DNA of 64,000 nt, taken from contig JAMJQQ010000119.1 of assembly GCA_023554445.1 (NCBI GenBank), forward strand, positions 1 to 64,000, written 5' to 3'. Source of the DNA: Carthagonibacter metallireducens. GTDB taxonomy: Bacteria; Gemmatimonadota; Gemmatimonadetes; Palauibacterales; Palauibacteraceae. Below the pieces are notes generated by a model. That model did not search any database. It was not told the DNA's origin and worked only from the letters and a program-made list of their open reading frames with translations. Of this stretch, positions 1 to 8,439 are shown one piece after another; position 1 is the first letter of the stretch, and every line of letters begins with the position of its first letter. The position numbers were made by a program, and so were the translations under genes.

Positions 1-1
1 G

Positions 2-1171
2 TTCCCCGAGACCGAGAAACTGATCCGCGACATGAGCTCGGCCGAATTGTGGAATCGCTACGTGCGGTATATCGGCGCCGGCGCGGTGGCGACGGGAGGG
101 ATCATCACGTTGATCAAGTCGATCCCGACCATGATCGAGTCCTTCAAGCTCGGGCTCAGCCAGATATCCCGACGCGGTGAGGAGGCGCCGGCGACCGAGC
201 GCACCGACCGCGATCTCTCCTTCAAGCTCGTACTGATGTTCGTCGGGGCCGTCCTCCTGGTTCTGACACTCGTTCCCGGTATCCTGGGTGAGCTGGACTC
301 GATCCCCGTGCGCGCCATGGCGTCGCTCTGCATCGCCATCTTCGCGTTCTTCTTCGTCACCGTGAGTTCCCGAATCGTTGGACTGGTGGGCGTCACTTCG
401 AATCCGACCTCCGGAATGACCATCGCGACCCTGCTCGGGACGAGCCTGATCTTCCTCATGCTCGGCTGGACCGATACGGCCGGAAAGGCCACCGCACTCA
501 TGGTGGGGACGGTGGTCTGCATCGCTGCGTCGATCGCCGGAGACACGTCGCAGGACCTGAAGACCGGATTCATCCTCGGTGCCACGCCGTGGAAACAGCA
601 GGTCGGCGAGTTGATCGGGGTCGTGACTTCCGCGGGCGTGGTCGTCCTCGTGGTGATGCTCCTGCATTCGACCGTCCCCGGCGGTCTGGGCGGAGCCGAG
701 CTGCCTGCCCCGCAGTCGGTCCTGATGAAGCTCGTGATCGATGGGGTGCTGGATCAGAATCTGCCGTGGATGCTGATCCTGATCGGGATCGGCATCGGCC
801 TCGTGGCCTCGCTGTTCAAGATTCCGGTTCTCGCCTTCGCGGTGGGCGTCTATCTGCCTCTCTACACGATGGCGGCTGTGTTCCTCGGAGGGCTCCTGCG
901 CTGGGCGCTCACTCGCAAGGTTCCGGCGGACACGGCCGAGCGACGTCGCGAGCGAGGCGTGCTGTTCGGCTCGGGCCTGGTGGGTGGAGGCGGACTCACC
1001 GGTGTGCTGCTCGCCCTGGCGGTGGCACTCGGCGGGGGCAAGCCGATTCCCGGTCTGGGGGTGGAATTCTCGCACCTGGTGGACGAGGCACTGGCGCTCC
1101 TCACGATCCTCGCGATCCTCGGGGTCATGACCTGGTTCATCCGGCGAGGAGAGGGCGACTCGAGGGCCTGA
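2..1171 (+). CDS. OPT-family oligopeptide transporter, C-terminal part (5' truncated by window)
   Basis: The frame is open to the window edge, so only the last 389 residues are visible and the true start lies upstream. The protein is a chain of hydrophobic segments typical of the OPT/YSL family, which imports small peptides or metal chelates by proton symport. It shares with the complete transporter at 3623 the block ILGxTPWxxxVGExIGV and a sequence of the type SNPTSGMTI (SNNPISGLTL in the other), so the two are paralogues. A cytoplasmic loop near visible residues 55-70 is charged. Substrate cannot be told from sequence. Confidence 0.9.
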   Translation, partial: FPETEKLIRDMSSAELWNRYVRYIGAGAVATGGIITLIKSIPTMIESFKLGLSQISRRGEEAPATERTDRDLSFKLVLMFVGAVLLVLTLVPGILGELDSIPVRAMASLCIAIFAFFFVTVSSRIVGLVGVTSNPTSGMTIATLLGTSLIFLMLGWTDTAGKATALMVGTVVCIAASIAGDTSQDLKTGFILGATPWKQQVGELIGVVTSAGVVVLVVMLLHSTVPGGLGGAELPAPQSVLMKLVIDGVLDQNLPWMLILIGIGIGLVASLFKIPVLAFAVGVYLPLYTMAAVFLGGLLRWALTRKVPADTAERRRERGVLFGSGLVGGGGLTGVLLALAVALGGGKPIPGLGVEFSHLVDEALALLTILAILGVMTWFIRRGEGDSRA

Positions 1172-1633
1172 TCAGCCCGACGGGGCGCCTCCCGGGGTTC
1201 CGACGAAGTTCAGGATAGCGGACCTCCGACGCGGCCGATTGTCGAAGTCGCAGAGCACCACCTGCTGCCAGGTGCCGAGACCGGGCCGCCCGCCTTCCAC
1301 CGGGATCGAGACCGATGGGCCGAGCAGCGCCGCGCGTACATGCGAGAATCCGTTGCCGTCTCCCCATCGTCGATCGTGAGCGTACTCCGGCCCGCGGGGC
1401 GCGATGCGTCCTATCGCGCGCTGCAGGTCTTCGAGCGCACCGGATTCGTATTCGATCGTGGTGACCCCTGCGGTTGAGCCGGGCACGAATACAGTCAGGA
1501 CTCCGTCGTTCGCGTCACTCGAGGCGAGGAACTCGGCGATCGCATCGGACAGATCCACCACGGTACCGTCTCCCGAGGTCTCGAATTCCAGCCGACGGCT
1601 CACGACCCGGGTCCCGGCGGACGGTCCCGACAT
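1172..1633 (-). CDS. YjbQ/UPF0047 family protein (secondary thiamine-phosphate synthase type)
   Basis: A 153-residue protein with the YjbQ signature: VFVPGSTAGVTTIEYESG, then HDRRWGDGNGFSHVRAAL and a C-terminal GTWQQVVLCDFDNRPRRR. Members have weak thiamine-phosphate synthase activity in complementation tests; the physiological role is unsettled. I chose the ATG at 1633 because it overlaps the TGA of the small membrane ORF just upstream (TGATG), which implies translational coupling; a GTG at 1690 would extend the frame but lies inside that ORF. It converges with the OPT gene, whose stop abuts this one. Confidence 0.85.
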   Translation of the reverse strand: MSGPSAGTRVVSRRLEFETSGDGTVVDLSDAIAEFLASSDANDGVLTVFVPGSTAGVTTIEYESGALEDLQRAIGRIAPRGPEYAHDRRWGDGNGFSHVRAALLGPSVSIPVEGGRPGLGTWQQVVLCDFDNRPRRRSAILNFVGTPGGAPSG

Positions 1634-1758
1634 CAAAGCGGAAGCTGTCGAATGAGCGGTCTCCACCACCAGAAGTCCTGGAATACCCACGCGAGGATCA
1701 GCCAGGCGACAGCGATCCAGACCCAGAGACCCATGACTTCACCGCGCTTCCACTGCAT
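1633..1758 (-). CDS. 41-residue single-pass membrane protein, coupled to yjbQ
   Basis: The frame reads MQWKRGEVMGLWVWIAVAWL, continues through ILAWVFQDFWWWRPLIRQ and ends at a TGA that shares its A with the ATG of yjbQ. One strongly hydrophobic, tryptophan-rich segment (about residues 9-26) is followed by an aromatic WWW belt and a basic tail. A good ribosome site, AGGAG, lies eight bases before the ATG. I do not recognise a family. The ribosome site, the coupling to yjbQ and the coherent transmembrane pattern support a real gene. Function unknown. Confidence 0.6.
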   Translation of the reverse strand: MQWKRGEVMGLWVWIAVAWLILAWVFQDFWWWRPLIRQLPL

Positions 1759-1905
1759 CAGCCCTACTCCTCGCAGAATGATCCGCCCGACTCCCACCGA
1801 GAACTTAGCTGCATCGCCGGGCGGCTTGCAGGTCCCGGGCCTGAACCCGCCCGAGGCCGGCCGCGGAAGAGAACTTCTGCGGCCGACAGCGAGGGGCAGT
1901 GGCGC

Positions 1906-3360
1906 CTATACGGCCATCCGCTCGAGGGCCGCCACCAGTACACGCCAGAAGGGCTCTACGGACGGCACTTTCACGCGCTCGTCGGGCGAGTGCGGAAAGT
2001 CGATCTGAGGACCGAAGGAGATCATGTCCATCCCCGGGTACTTCTCGCCGATGATTCCGCACTCGAGTCCGGCGTGCACGGCTCCGACTTCGGGATTCTC
2101 CCCCGTCTCCGTCTCGTAGACGTCAGCCATGACCGCCAGCACCTCGGACGATGTATCGGGCTTCCAGCCGGGGTAGCCGTCCTTTTCCTGCACTTCCGCC
2201 CCCGCCAGCGCGCCGATCGCCTGGATGCGCTGGCGAACGGCCGACAGAGCAGTCATCACCGAGCTCCGGGTGCTGGTCAGCACCTTCACCGCGTCCCCTG
2301 CGTCCTTTACGACCGCGAGATTCGTGCTGGTCTCGACCAGGCCTTCAATGTCCGGGCTCATGCCGAGAACCCCGTGCGGCAAGGCCGTCACGAGCTCCAG
2401 CATCTTCCGCGTACCGGCGGCGTCGATCGCGTCCGCCGGAAGCCCGACGTCCCCGACCTTCCAGGCGAAGCCCGGGTCGATCGACTGCAGCTCCGCCTTG
2501 ATCGCCTCGAATTCGCATGCCAGGAGTCCCCGGATCGTTTCTGCGGCACCCGCCGGCGCGACGATCACGGCGTCGGCTTCCCGGGGAATCGCGTTGTGCG
2601 CGTTGCCTCCCTTGAAGGAGGCCACCCGAAGCTCCTCGCGAAGCAGCGATGAGTAGAGAACCCGTCCCAGCAGCCGGACGGCATTTCCGCGCTGCAAGTG
2701 AATGTCGACGCCCGAATGGCCGCCCTTCATCCCCTCGACCCGGATCGAGATGGCCTGCCAGTCGCCCGGAATTCCGGTACGGTTGACGGGCAGGGTCAGG
2801 TGAGTGTCCGCTCCTCCCGCACACCCGATCGTCAGGACGCCCTCCTCCTCCGAGTCCAGGTTGATCAGGCGCCTGCCCTGTAGCAGGTCCTCGGCAAGGC
2901 CACCCGCGCCGGTCAGGCCGGTTTCCTCGTCGATCGTGAACAGAAACTCGAGGGGGCCGTGGGCGATGTCGTCCGCCTCGAGGATCGCCAGCATGGCGGC
3001 CACCCCGATTCCGTTGTCGGAGCCGAGCGTCGTGCCGTCCGCGGTGAGATATTCGCCGTCCATTACTGGCCGGATCGCTTCCGTATCGAAGTCGAACTCC
3101 GTCTCGCTGTTCTTCTCCTGCACCATGTCGAGGTGCGCCTGCAGCACGATGATCGGTGCGCCTTCCCGATCCGCCGTCCCCGGCTTGCGGACGACGACGT
3201 TGCCGACGGAGTCCACTACGTGATCCAGCCCGGCCCCGTCCGCGATCGCCACTACGTGTGCCCGAGCGGCCTCCTCCTTCTTGGAACCGCGCGGGATGGT
3301 CAGAATCGTATCGAAATGGCCCCAGAGAGTCGTGGGCTGGAGCTCGGAAACGAACGACAT
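1906..3360 (-). CDS. pepD: Aminoacyl-histidine dipeptidase / cytosol non-specific dipeptidase (M20)
   Basis: A 484-residue M20 metallopeptidase, the usual PepD length. Visible metal and catalytic residues are H76 and D78 in LQAHLDMVQEK, D115 in GSDNGIGV, and E145/E146 in TIDEETGLTG; INLDSEEEG follows as in PepD. It hydrolyses Xaa-His and other dipeptides in the cytoplasm using two zinc ions. The ATG at 3360 is chosen for its AGGAG eight bases upstream; longer open frame upstream lacks PepD similarity. It is divergent from the OPT transporter at 3623, a natural pairing of peptide import with dipeptide cleavage. Confidence 0.93.
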   Translation of the reverse strand: MSFVSELQPTTLWGHFDTILTIPRGSKKEEAARAHVVAIADGAGLDHVVDSVGNVVVRKPGTADREGAPIIVLQAHLDMVQEKNSETEFDFDTEAIRPVMDGEYLTADGTTLGSDNGIGVAAMLAILEADDIAHGPLEFLFTIDEETGLTGAGGLAEDLLQGRRLINLDSEEEGVLTIGCAGGADTHLTLPVNRTGIPGDWQAISIRVEGMKGGHSGVDIHLQRGNAVRLLGRVLYSSLLREELRVASFKGGNAHNAIPREADAVIVAPAGAAETIRGLLACEFEAIKAELQSIDPGFAWKVGDVGLPADAIDAAGTRKMLELVTALPHGVLGMSPDIEGLVETSTNLAVVKDAGDAVKVLTSTRSSVMTALSAVRQRIQAIGALAGAEVQEKDGYPGWKPDTSSEVLAVMADVYETETGENPEVGAVHAGLECGIIGEKYPGMDMISFGPQIDFPHSPDERVKVPSVEPFWRVLVAALERMAV

Positions 3361-3622
3361 GGCAGTGCTCCTTCGCTGAGTGGCAAGCTTGACCGCCCGC
3401 CGGCCGGATCGATCGTCCGGTGACGGGCCCGTACCGGTCGGAACCGGACCCGGGACGATACAACGGACACTCGTTCGCGTCCACGGATCCTCGGTCGCCC
3501 CGCAACGGCCGCCGGCTGGCGGGCTCCGACCGCGGGATGCAACTTGCCCGGTCGCTGCGACACCCGGGATCGATCCAGGATCTCTCACGCCCAGAGCGCC
3601 GGCCCGTTCCGGTGGAGGCCCG
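3361..3622. other. Divergent intergenic region between pepD and the OPT gene
   Basis: This 262-base region must hold the promoters of both divergent genes. Ribosome sites are clear at each end (AAGGAGCAC for pepD, GGTGGAGGC for the transporter). No consensus -35/-10 pair was convincing. A short GC-rich inverted repeat, accggtcggaaccgg, lies near 3434-3450 and could be an operator. Confidence 0.4.
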
Positions 3623-5596
3623 ATGAGCGAACAGAAGCACGTACCCTACGTTCCCGTCACCACCGACATGGCAGAGCTGACCGTCAAGGCGGTAGCGCTC
3701 GGCGTGGTCATGGCGATCGTGCTGGGGGCGGCCAATGCGTACGTGGGCATGAAAGCGGGCCTCACGGTGGCTGCGGCCTTCCCCGCCGCTGTCGTGGCGA
3801 TGGCCGTTCTGCGACCGTTCAACGGGACGATTCTCGAGGAGAACATCGCCCGCACCACGGCGTCCGTAGGGGAATCGCTGATGGCGGGAGCGATCTTCAC
3901 GATTCCCGCGTTCGTGATCACCGGCGCCTGGGATACTCTCCGATACTGGGAGAGCACGGCGATCATGTTCATTGGCGGCGTGCTCGGCGTTCTGTTCGTG
4001 ATCGTGCTGCGGCGTACGCTGGTCGTCGAGGCCGACCTCCCCTTTCCGGAGAGCGTGGCCGCGGCCGAAATCGTCAAAGCCGGGCAGGGCGGACAGACAG
4101 GCGCGAAGTACGTGGTCGCGGGCCTCGGTCTGGCAGCGTTCTGGGAGCTGTTCAAGAACAGCAACGGGATCCTGCTGATCAAGGAGAAGACGGAAGCGGT
4201 CGTCGAGTTCGGCCGCTCCAGCATCGAGATCCTGGGCGTTCCCACGGAGTACCCGGGTGGAGGACTCTATCTTTCGAGCCCGGCGGCCTCTCCCATGCTC
4301 ATGGGCGTGGGATACATCATCGGCCTCCGGCTCTCGGCCGTCGTCTTCGCCGGGGCCGTGATCGGCTGGCTGTTTCTCGTGCCGCTGGCGGTCTTTCTCA
4401 ACCCGGCGCTCTCGGAGGCCGCGGCCGCCGATCCGGGCGGCATGATCGCACTCTCCGAGGACGTCTGGTTCAACCAGGTCAGGCCGCTGGCGGTCGGGAC
4501 GATGATCGTGGCCGCCTTCTACACCCTCTACAACCTGCGGGGGCCTCTGGTCTCGGGGATCCGCAAGGCGTTCGGGGACATCGGTTCGGCAGGCGACGGT
4601 GAGACGCGAGATCGGACGGACGTAGACCTCCCCTTCAGCCGTGTCATCCCGGCCATCGGTATCATGGCGATCGCCACCTTCTTCCTCTACTGGTATTTTG
4701 CGCAGAACATCGTCGGGGCGTTGATTCTCACCGTCGTCATGGTGATTCTCGGTTTCCTGTTCGCTGCCGTGGCCGGCTACCTGGTCGGTTTGATCGGCAA
4801 CTCCAACAATCCGATCTCGGGACTGACCCTGAGTGCCCTGCTGATCGCGGCGATCCTGATGGTCGCGATCGGACTCACCGACGTGCACGGCGTGGCCGCG
4901 GTCCTGGCGGTAGCGGGAGTCGTCTGCTGTGCGGCGGGAATAGCGGGTGACATGATGCAGGATCTGAAGGTCGGACACATTCTCGGCGGCACGCCCTGGC
5001 GGATGGAGGTCGGCGAGATCATCGGGGTCATAGGCGCTTCGCTGGTACTCGCGGTCGCCCTGAACGTCATGCACGGCGCGTACACGATCGGATCGGCGGA
5101 GCTTCCCGCCCCCCAGGCGGGATTGATGGCCCTGATCGCCAACGGCATCGTCGGGGGCGAAATGGCCTGGCCGCTGGTGATCGTCGGCATGTTCTTCGCC
5201 GTCGGACTGATCCTGGTCGAGGCCCCCGCACCGATGCTGATCGCAGTCGGAATGTATCTTCCTTTCTATTCGACGGCGGCGATCTTCGCCGGCGGACTGA
5301 TTCACTGGGGCTTCACCCGCGCCCTCGACAGGCGCAACGCGACCGACGGCGAACGCACGGCGGCCACGAACAAGGGGATCCTGCTCTCCTCCGGGTTCAT
5401 CGCCGGCGAATCGCTGATGGCCGTACTGCTCGCCTTCCTGTTCATGGGTTCGGACTTCGTGCCCGCGATCGGGCGGACCCTGGAAGCTCTCACGCCATCG
5501 GGCGAACCGAGCTTTCTGCTGGGCCTGCTGATCTACCCGGTCGTCATCTGGCTTCTCGCCTGGCTGCCGCTCAAGGAAGTGGACGGGCGCGATTGA
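3623..5596 (+). CDS. OPT-family oligopeptide transporter
   Basis: A complete 657-residue polytopic membrane protein of the bacterial OPT group. It begins with a short cytoplasmic tail (MSEQKHVPYVPVTTDMAELT), then a first segment with GAANAYVGMKAGLTVAAAFP, a conserved early OPT motif, and later GNSNNPISGLTL and HILGGTPWRMEVGEIIGV. The family moves oligopeptides or metal-peptide complexes across the inner membrane. The ATG at 3623 has GGAGG six bases upstream; upstream in-frame codons show no transmembrane pattern. It is followed 25 bases later by the PqqD-like gene. It is a paralogue of the gene at 2-1171. Confidence 0.93.
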   Translation: MSEQKHVPYVPVTTDMAELTVKAVALGVVMAIVLGAANAYVGMKAGLTVAAAFPAAVVAMAVLRPFNGTILEENIARTTASVGESLMAGAIFTIPAFVITGAWDTLRYWESTAIMFIGGVLGVLFVIVLRRTLVVEADLPFPESVAAAEIVKAGQGGQTGAKYVVAGLGLAAFWELFKNSNGILLIKEKTEAVVEFGRSSIEILGVPTEYPGGGLYLSSPAASPMLMGVGYIIGLRLSAVVFAGAVIGWLFLVPLAVFLNPALSEAAAADPGGMIALSEDVWFNQVRPLAVGTMIVAAFYTLYNLRGPLVSGIRKAFGDIGSAGDGETRDRTDVDLPFSRVIPAIGIMAIATFFLYWYFAQNIVGALILTVVMVILGFLFAAVAGYLVGLIGNSNNPISGLTLSALLIAAILMVAIGLTDVHGVAAVLAVAGVVCCAAGIAGDMMQDLKVGHILGGTPWRMEVGEIIGVIGASLVLAVALNVMHGAYTIGSAELPAPQAGLMALIANGIVGGEMAWPLVIVGMFFAVGLILVEAPAPMLIAVGMYLPFYSTAAIFAGGLIHWGFTRALDRRNATDGERTAATNKGILLSSGFIAGESLMAVLLAFLFMGSDFVPAIGRTLEALTPSGEPSFLLGLLIYPVVIWLLAWLPLKEVDGRD

Positions 5597-5621
5597 GCCT
5601 GCACCGACGCGGAGCGACTGC

Positions 5622-6002
5622 ATGAGCCTCAGCCGCCCGTGGCGGCGGAAGCGCCGACACGAGGGGGTCAATCTGTTGCATCTCCGACCCATCCGGCAGG
5701 CCGACTGGACGGATGCCGACGGACCGGTGATGCTGACCCGCTGGCACCCGAAGCGTCGCGGAGCGAAGGGGCTCACGGCGCGGCTCGACCACTGGCTCGG
5801 CACCCCGAAGCTGAAGCTCGACGAGACCGGCACCTTCGCGTGGCGCCGATTCGACGGAGAGACGACCGTAGGCGAGGTGGCGGCCGCGCTCCGCGACACG
5901 TACGGCGAAAGCGCCGAGCCCGTGGAACAGCGACTCGGCGCCTTCGTTCGTCTCCTGCACCGGGAGGGCTTGATCCGCTACGCGGAGCTCGACGCTCCCT
6001 GA
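5622..6002 (+). CDS. PqqD-family (RRE-fold) protein downstream of OPT transporter
   Basis: A 126-residue protein whose second half matches the PqqD family: LDETGTFAWRRFDGETTVGE, then a helix with a C-terminal LHREGLIRY. PqqD-like domains adopt a winged-helix RRE fold that binds leader peptides for radical-SAM or other RiPP enzymes, but many stand-alone copies have no known partner. The first 40 residues are basic (RPWRRKRRHEG). The start ATG has GGAG about eight bases upstream. It directly follows the OPT gene and is probably cotranscribed. No radical-SAM enzyme or precursor peptide is visible nearby. Confidence 0.75.
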   Translation: MSLSRPWRRKRRHEGVNLLHLRPIRQADWTDADGPVMLTRWHPKRRGAKGLTARLDHWLGTPKLKLDETGTFAWRRFDGETTVGEVAAALRDTYGESAEPVEQRLGAFVRLLHREGLIRYAELDAP

Positions 6003-6030
6003 GCGCACGATCGCGCCATCGACGGCAGCT

Positions 6031-7371
6031 TCAGACCACGTCCGACAGCGCCGGACGGAGAATCTCGATCGCACGATCAACATCCGCCTCTGAGAAGATC
6101 AGCGACGGTCGGAAGCGCAGAGACCGGGGCCCGCACGTCAGCGTGGCCAGCCCGGCTTCCCAGCAACTCGTCCGGATCGCGTCGCGCGTCGCGCCGTCCG
6201 GGAGGTCGAAGGCGAGGAACAACCCGAGGCCGCGGGCGTTGCTCACCGTGCCCGGGAACTCCCTCTCCAACCCGGCGAGACGATCGAGGAAGTACGCCCC
6301 GACCCGCGCGGCATTGTCCACCAGGTCTTCATCCCGGATGATCTCGAGGTAGCGGGCACACCGGATCATGTCCACCAGGTTTCCTCCCCAGGTCGAATTG
6401 ATCCGGGAGGAGAGGTGGAAGACGTTGTCATCCACCTCGTCGATTCGTCGTGTGGACATCATGCCGCAGACCTGCGTTTTCTTGCCGAAGGCAACCAGGT
6501 CGGGAGTCACGCCGAGCGCCTGGAACGCCCACATCGCACCGGTCGTCCCCATCCCTGTCTGAACCTCGTCGAAGATCAGCAGCGCGTCCCGCTCGTCGGC
6601 GATCCTCCGAAGCTCCAACAGGAACTCGGGCCGGAAGTGATTGTCCCCACCCTCACCCTGGATCGGCTCGATCAGAATCGCGGCGATGCCGTGCGGGTCC
6701 GAGTCGAAGGCGCGCTCGATTTCGGCGACCGCCGCCGCCTCGGCTGCCGCCGCCGTTTCCTCGTCGATCGGATACTTCACCTTCGGATTCGTGACCCGGG
6801 GCCAGTCGAACTTCGGGAACAGTGCGGTCTTGTTCGGATCGGTGTTCGTGACCGAGAGCGTGTATCCACTGCGGCCGTGAAATGCCTCCCTGAAGTGGAG
6901 GATGCGGTCTCCGCCGCCCTCGATTCCCTGCTCCCGGTTCTTCCTGGCTTTCCAGTCGAAGGCCGCCTTCATCGCGTTCTCGACCGCGAGGGCTCCTCCG
7001 GCCACGAAGAACAGGTAGCGAAACTCGTCGGGTACCGCGATCTCCCGGAAAGTGCGCACGAACGAGGCGAATTCGCGGGAATAGACATCGCTGTTCGCCG
7101 GGTTCTCGATCGCCGCGCGCATTAGAGTTTCCTGAAACTCCGGATCATCCAGTCCCGGGTGATTGTGCCCGATCGGAAGGGTCGCGAAGAAAGTGTAGCA
7201 GTCGATGTATTCCTTGCCCTCGAGCGCATCGACCATCGTCGAACCGTGCGAACGCTCGAGGTCGATGACGATATGAAAGCCATCCACGAGAATGTTCTCT
7301 TCCAGGGTCGGAAACACTTCCTCGGCCGGAAGCAGCGTGGAACCCGAAATCGTCTGAGATGGTGCGGGCAT
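6031..7371 (-). CDS. lat: L-lysine 6-transaminase
   Basis: A 446-residue class-III PLP aminotransferase. The N-terminal DGFHIVIDLERSHGSTMVD and the TFFATLPIGHNHPGLDD stretch are specific to lysine epsilon-aminotransferases rather than ornithine or GABA enzymes. The PLP lysine is expected in VAFGKKTQVCG near residue 297, after the FDEVQTGMG motif. The reaction converts L-lysine and 2-oxoglutarate to allysine (piperideine carboxylate) and glutamate in the cytoplasm. A strong AAGGAGGAG precedes the ATG. No other lysine-degradation gene is adjacent. An inverted repeat at 7538-7558 lies in its upstream region. Confidence 0.92.
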   Translation of the reverse strand: MPAPSQTISGSTLLPAEEVFPTLEENILVDGFHIVIDLERSHGSTMVDALEGKEYIDCYTFFATLPIGHNHPGLDDPEFQETLMRAAIENPANSDVYSREFASFVRTFREIAVPDEFRYLFFVAGGALAVENAMKAAFDWKARKNREQGIEGGGDRILHFREAFHGRSGYTLSVTNTDPNKTALFPKFDWPRVTNPKVKYPIDEETAAAAEAAAVAEIERAFDSDPHGIAAILIEPIQGEGGDNHFRPEFLLELRRIADERDALLIFDEVQTGMGTTGAMWAFQALGVTPDLVAFGKKTQVCGMMSTRRIDEVDDNVFHLSSRINSTWGGNLVDMIRCARYLEIIRDEDLVDNAARVGAYFLDRLAGLEREFPGTVSNARGLGLFLAFDLPDGATRDAIRTSCWEAGLATLTCGPRSLRFRPSLIFSEADVDRAIEILRPALSDVV

Positions 7372-7537
7372 GAGCCTCCTCCTTGGGGCGGTTGCGATAT
7401 GGATGCCAAGCTACAAGTCCGGCCGGCCCCGGGACAGGACCGCCGATACGCGCGCCGCGGTGCCCCGGGGGGCCGATTCGAAGTGCCGATCGATCGGGTG
7501 CAGGAGCGGAGAGACGACCGCGTAACTCATTCTGAAC

Positions 7538-7558
7538 GTTACCGCTGGACGCGGTAAC
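7538..7558. repeat. Perfect inverted repeat upstream of lat
   Basis: The arms GTTACCGC and GCGGTAAC are exact complements, eight bases each, around a five-base spacer (tggac). It sits 167 bases upstream of the lat start and 52 bases past the stop of the DUF1232 gene. There is no following T-tract on either strand, so an operator for a dimeric regulator is more likely than a terminator. This is inference. Confidence 0.5.
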
Positions 7559-7609
7559 CTGATCTGCTTTAGATGCCGGCGCAAACGAGAGTCCTCGACG
7601 AGAACCCGG

Positions 7610-8248
7610 CTATGCGAGCCCCACCGCTCCGAGGTGCGTGCTGACGACCTCCTCGACGGACTCCCCGTCCCAGATGCCGGGACCGACCGGGAGCTGCAAC
7701 CCTTCGACGTTGCGAGAGAGCGAGGTGAGGGCACGCGCCATCTGCAGCATGGGATCCGCATCGAACTTGGAGCCGACGTACATGTCGAGCTGCGACGCGA
7801 TCGGCTCTCCGATCAGTCGACGCATTGCCTCGTTCGCCGCTGCGAGATCGGGACTGAACAGCCTCCGCCCGGTCTCGTTTTCATGTCGGTCGGACAGCGC
7901 CTGAAGCAGGGTCAGCGAGCAGTACGCGTCGTCGAGAACCCCGAGCAGGCCCAGCCGATCGGGAATCATGTCTTCGGCCATAGCCCAGTATGACACGGCA
8001 GACTCGAGCACCGAGGACATTTCCGATTCGAGTCCAGCGATCCTCGCCGTCTCCATGCCGTCGCGGAACAGGCCGGGAACATGCCTCACGTAGTCCATGA
8101 CGAAGCCGACGGCACCGTCGAGATCAGCATCCCCTGCCTCCTGTCCGTGCTGCCTCGCGTGCTCCCACAGGGCGCGGCGCAGGCGTCCCGATCGCCCTTC
8201 GTCGCGCACTGCCTCCTCGATCTGAAGTTCAACCCGCTCGACGTCCAC
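7610..8248 (-). CDS. DUF1232 (YkvA-like) domain protein
   Basis: A 212-residue, mostly helical, acidic protein. Residues about 87-115 (YWAMAEDMIPDRLGLLGVLD) resemble the short DUF1232 motif, in which an I/L-P-D turn sits between two helices; flanking parts are unlike anything I recognise. The family is found near membranes but has no assigned activity. It stands alone on the minus strand between lat and the divergent M64 peptidase gene. The start codon at 8248 is assumed; no strong ribosome site decides it. Confidence 0.6.
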   Translation of the reverse strand: MDVERVELQIEEAVRDEGRSGRLRRALWEHARQHGQEAGDADLDGAVGFVMDYVRHVPGLFRDGMETARIAGLESEMSSVLESAVSYWAMAEDMIPDRLGLLGVLDDAYCSLTLLQALSDRHENETGRRLFSPDLAAANEAMRRLIGEPIASQLDMYVGSKFDADPMLQMARALTSLSRNVEGLQLPVGPGIWDGESVEEVVSTHLGAVGLA

Positions 8249-8439
8249 GCTCGATGCCTCCGTCTCTGTCTTCGACCGTCGCGCTGGTCGCGGTGCACGA
8301 ATAGCTTATTCCCGGTCGCCGCGCCGGCGGCGCTCCTCGAATCCTTGACCGGATTCATGATATCACACGCTGAGGCGTACGGCTCGGGCTCCGCACCCCT
8401 TCGCAGAGTCTCGGGCCCGGCCGCCCGAGGAGTCCAACC

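Noticed and set aside
2345..5899. A 1184-codon open frame on the minus strand opposite the OPT gene and pepD
   Set aside because: It is arginine- and glutamate-rich shadow sequence produced by high-GC coding on the other frames; the OPT and pepD proteins have clear families.
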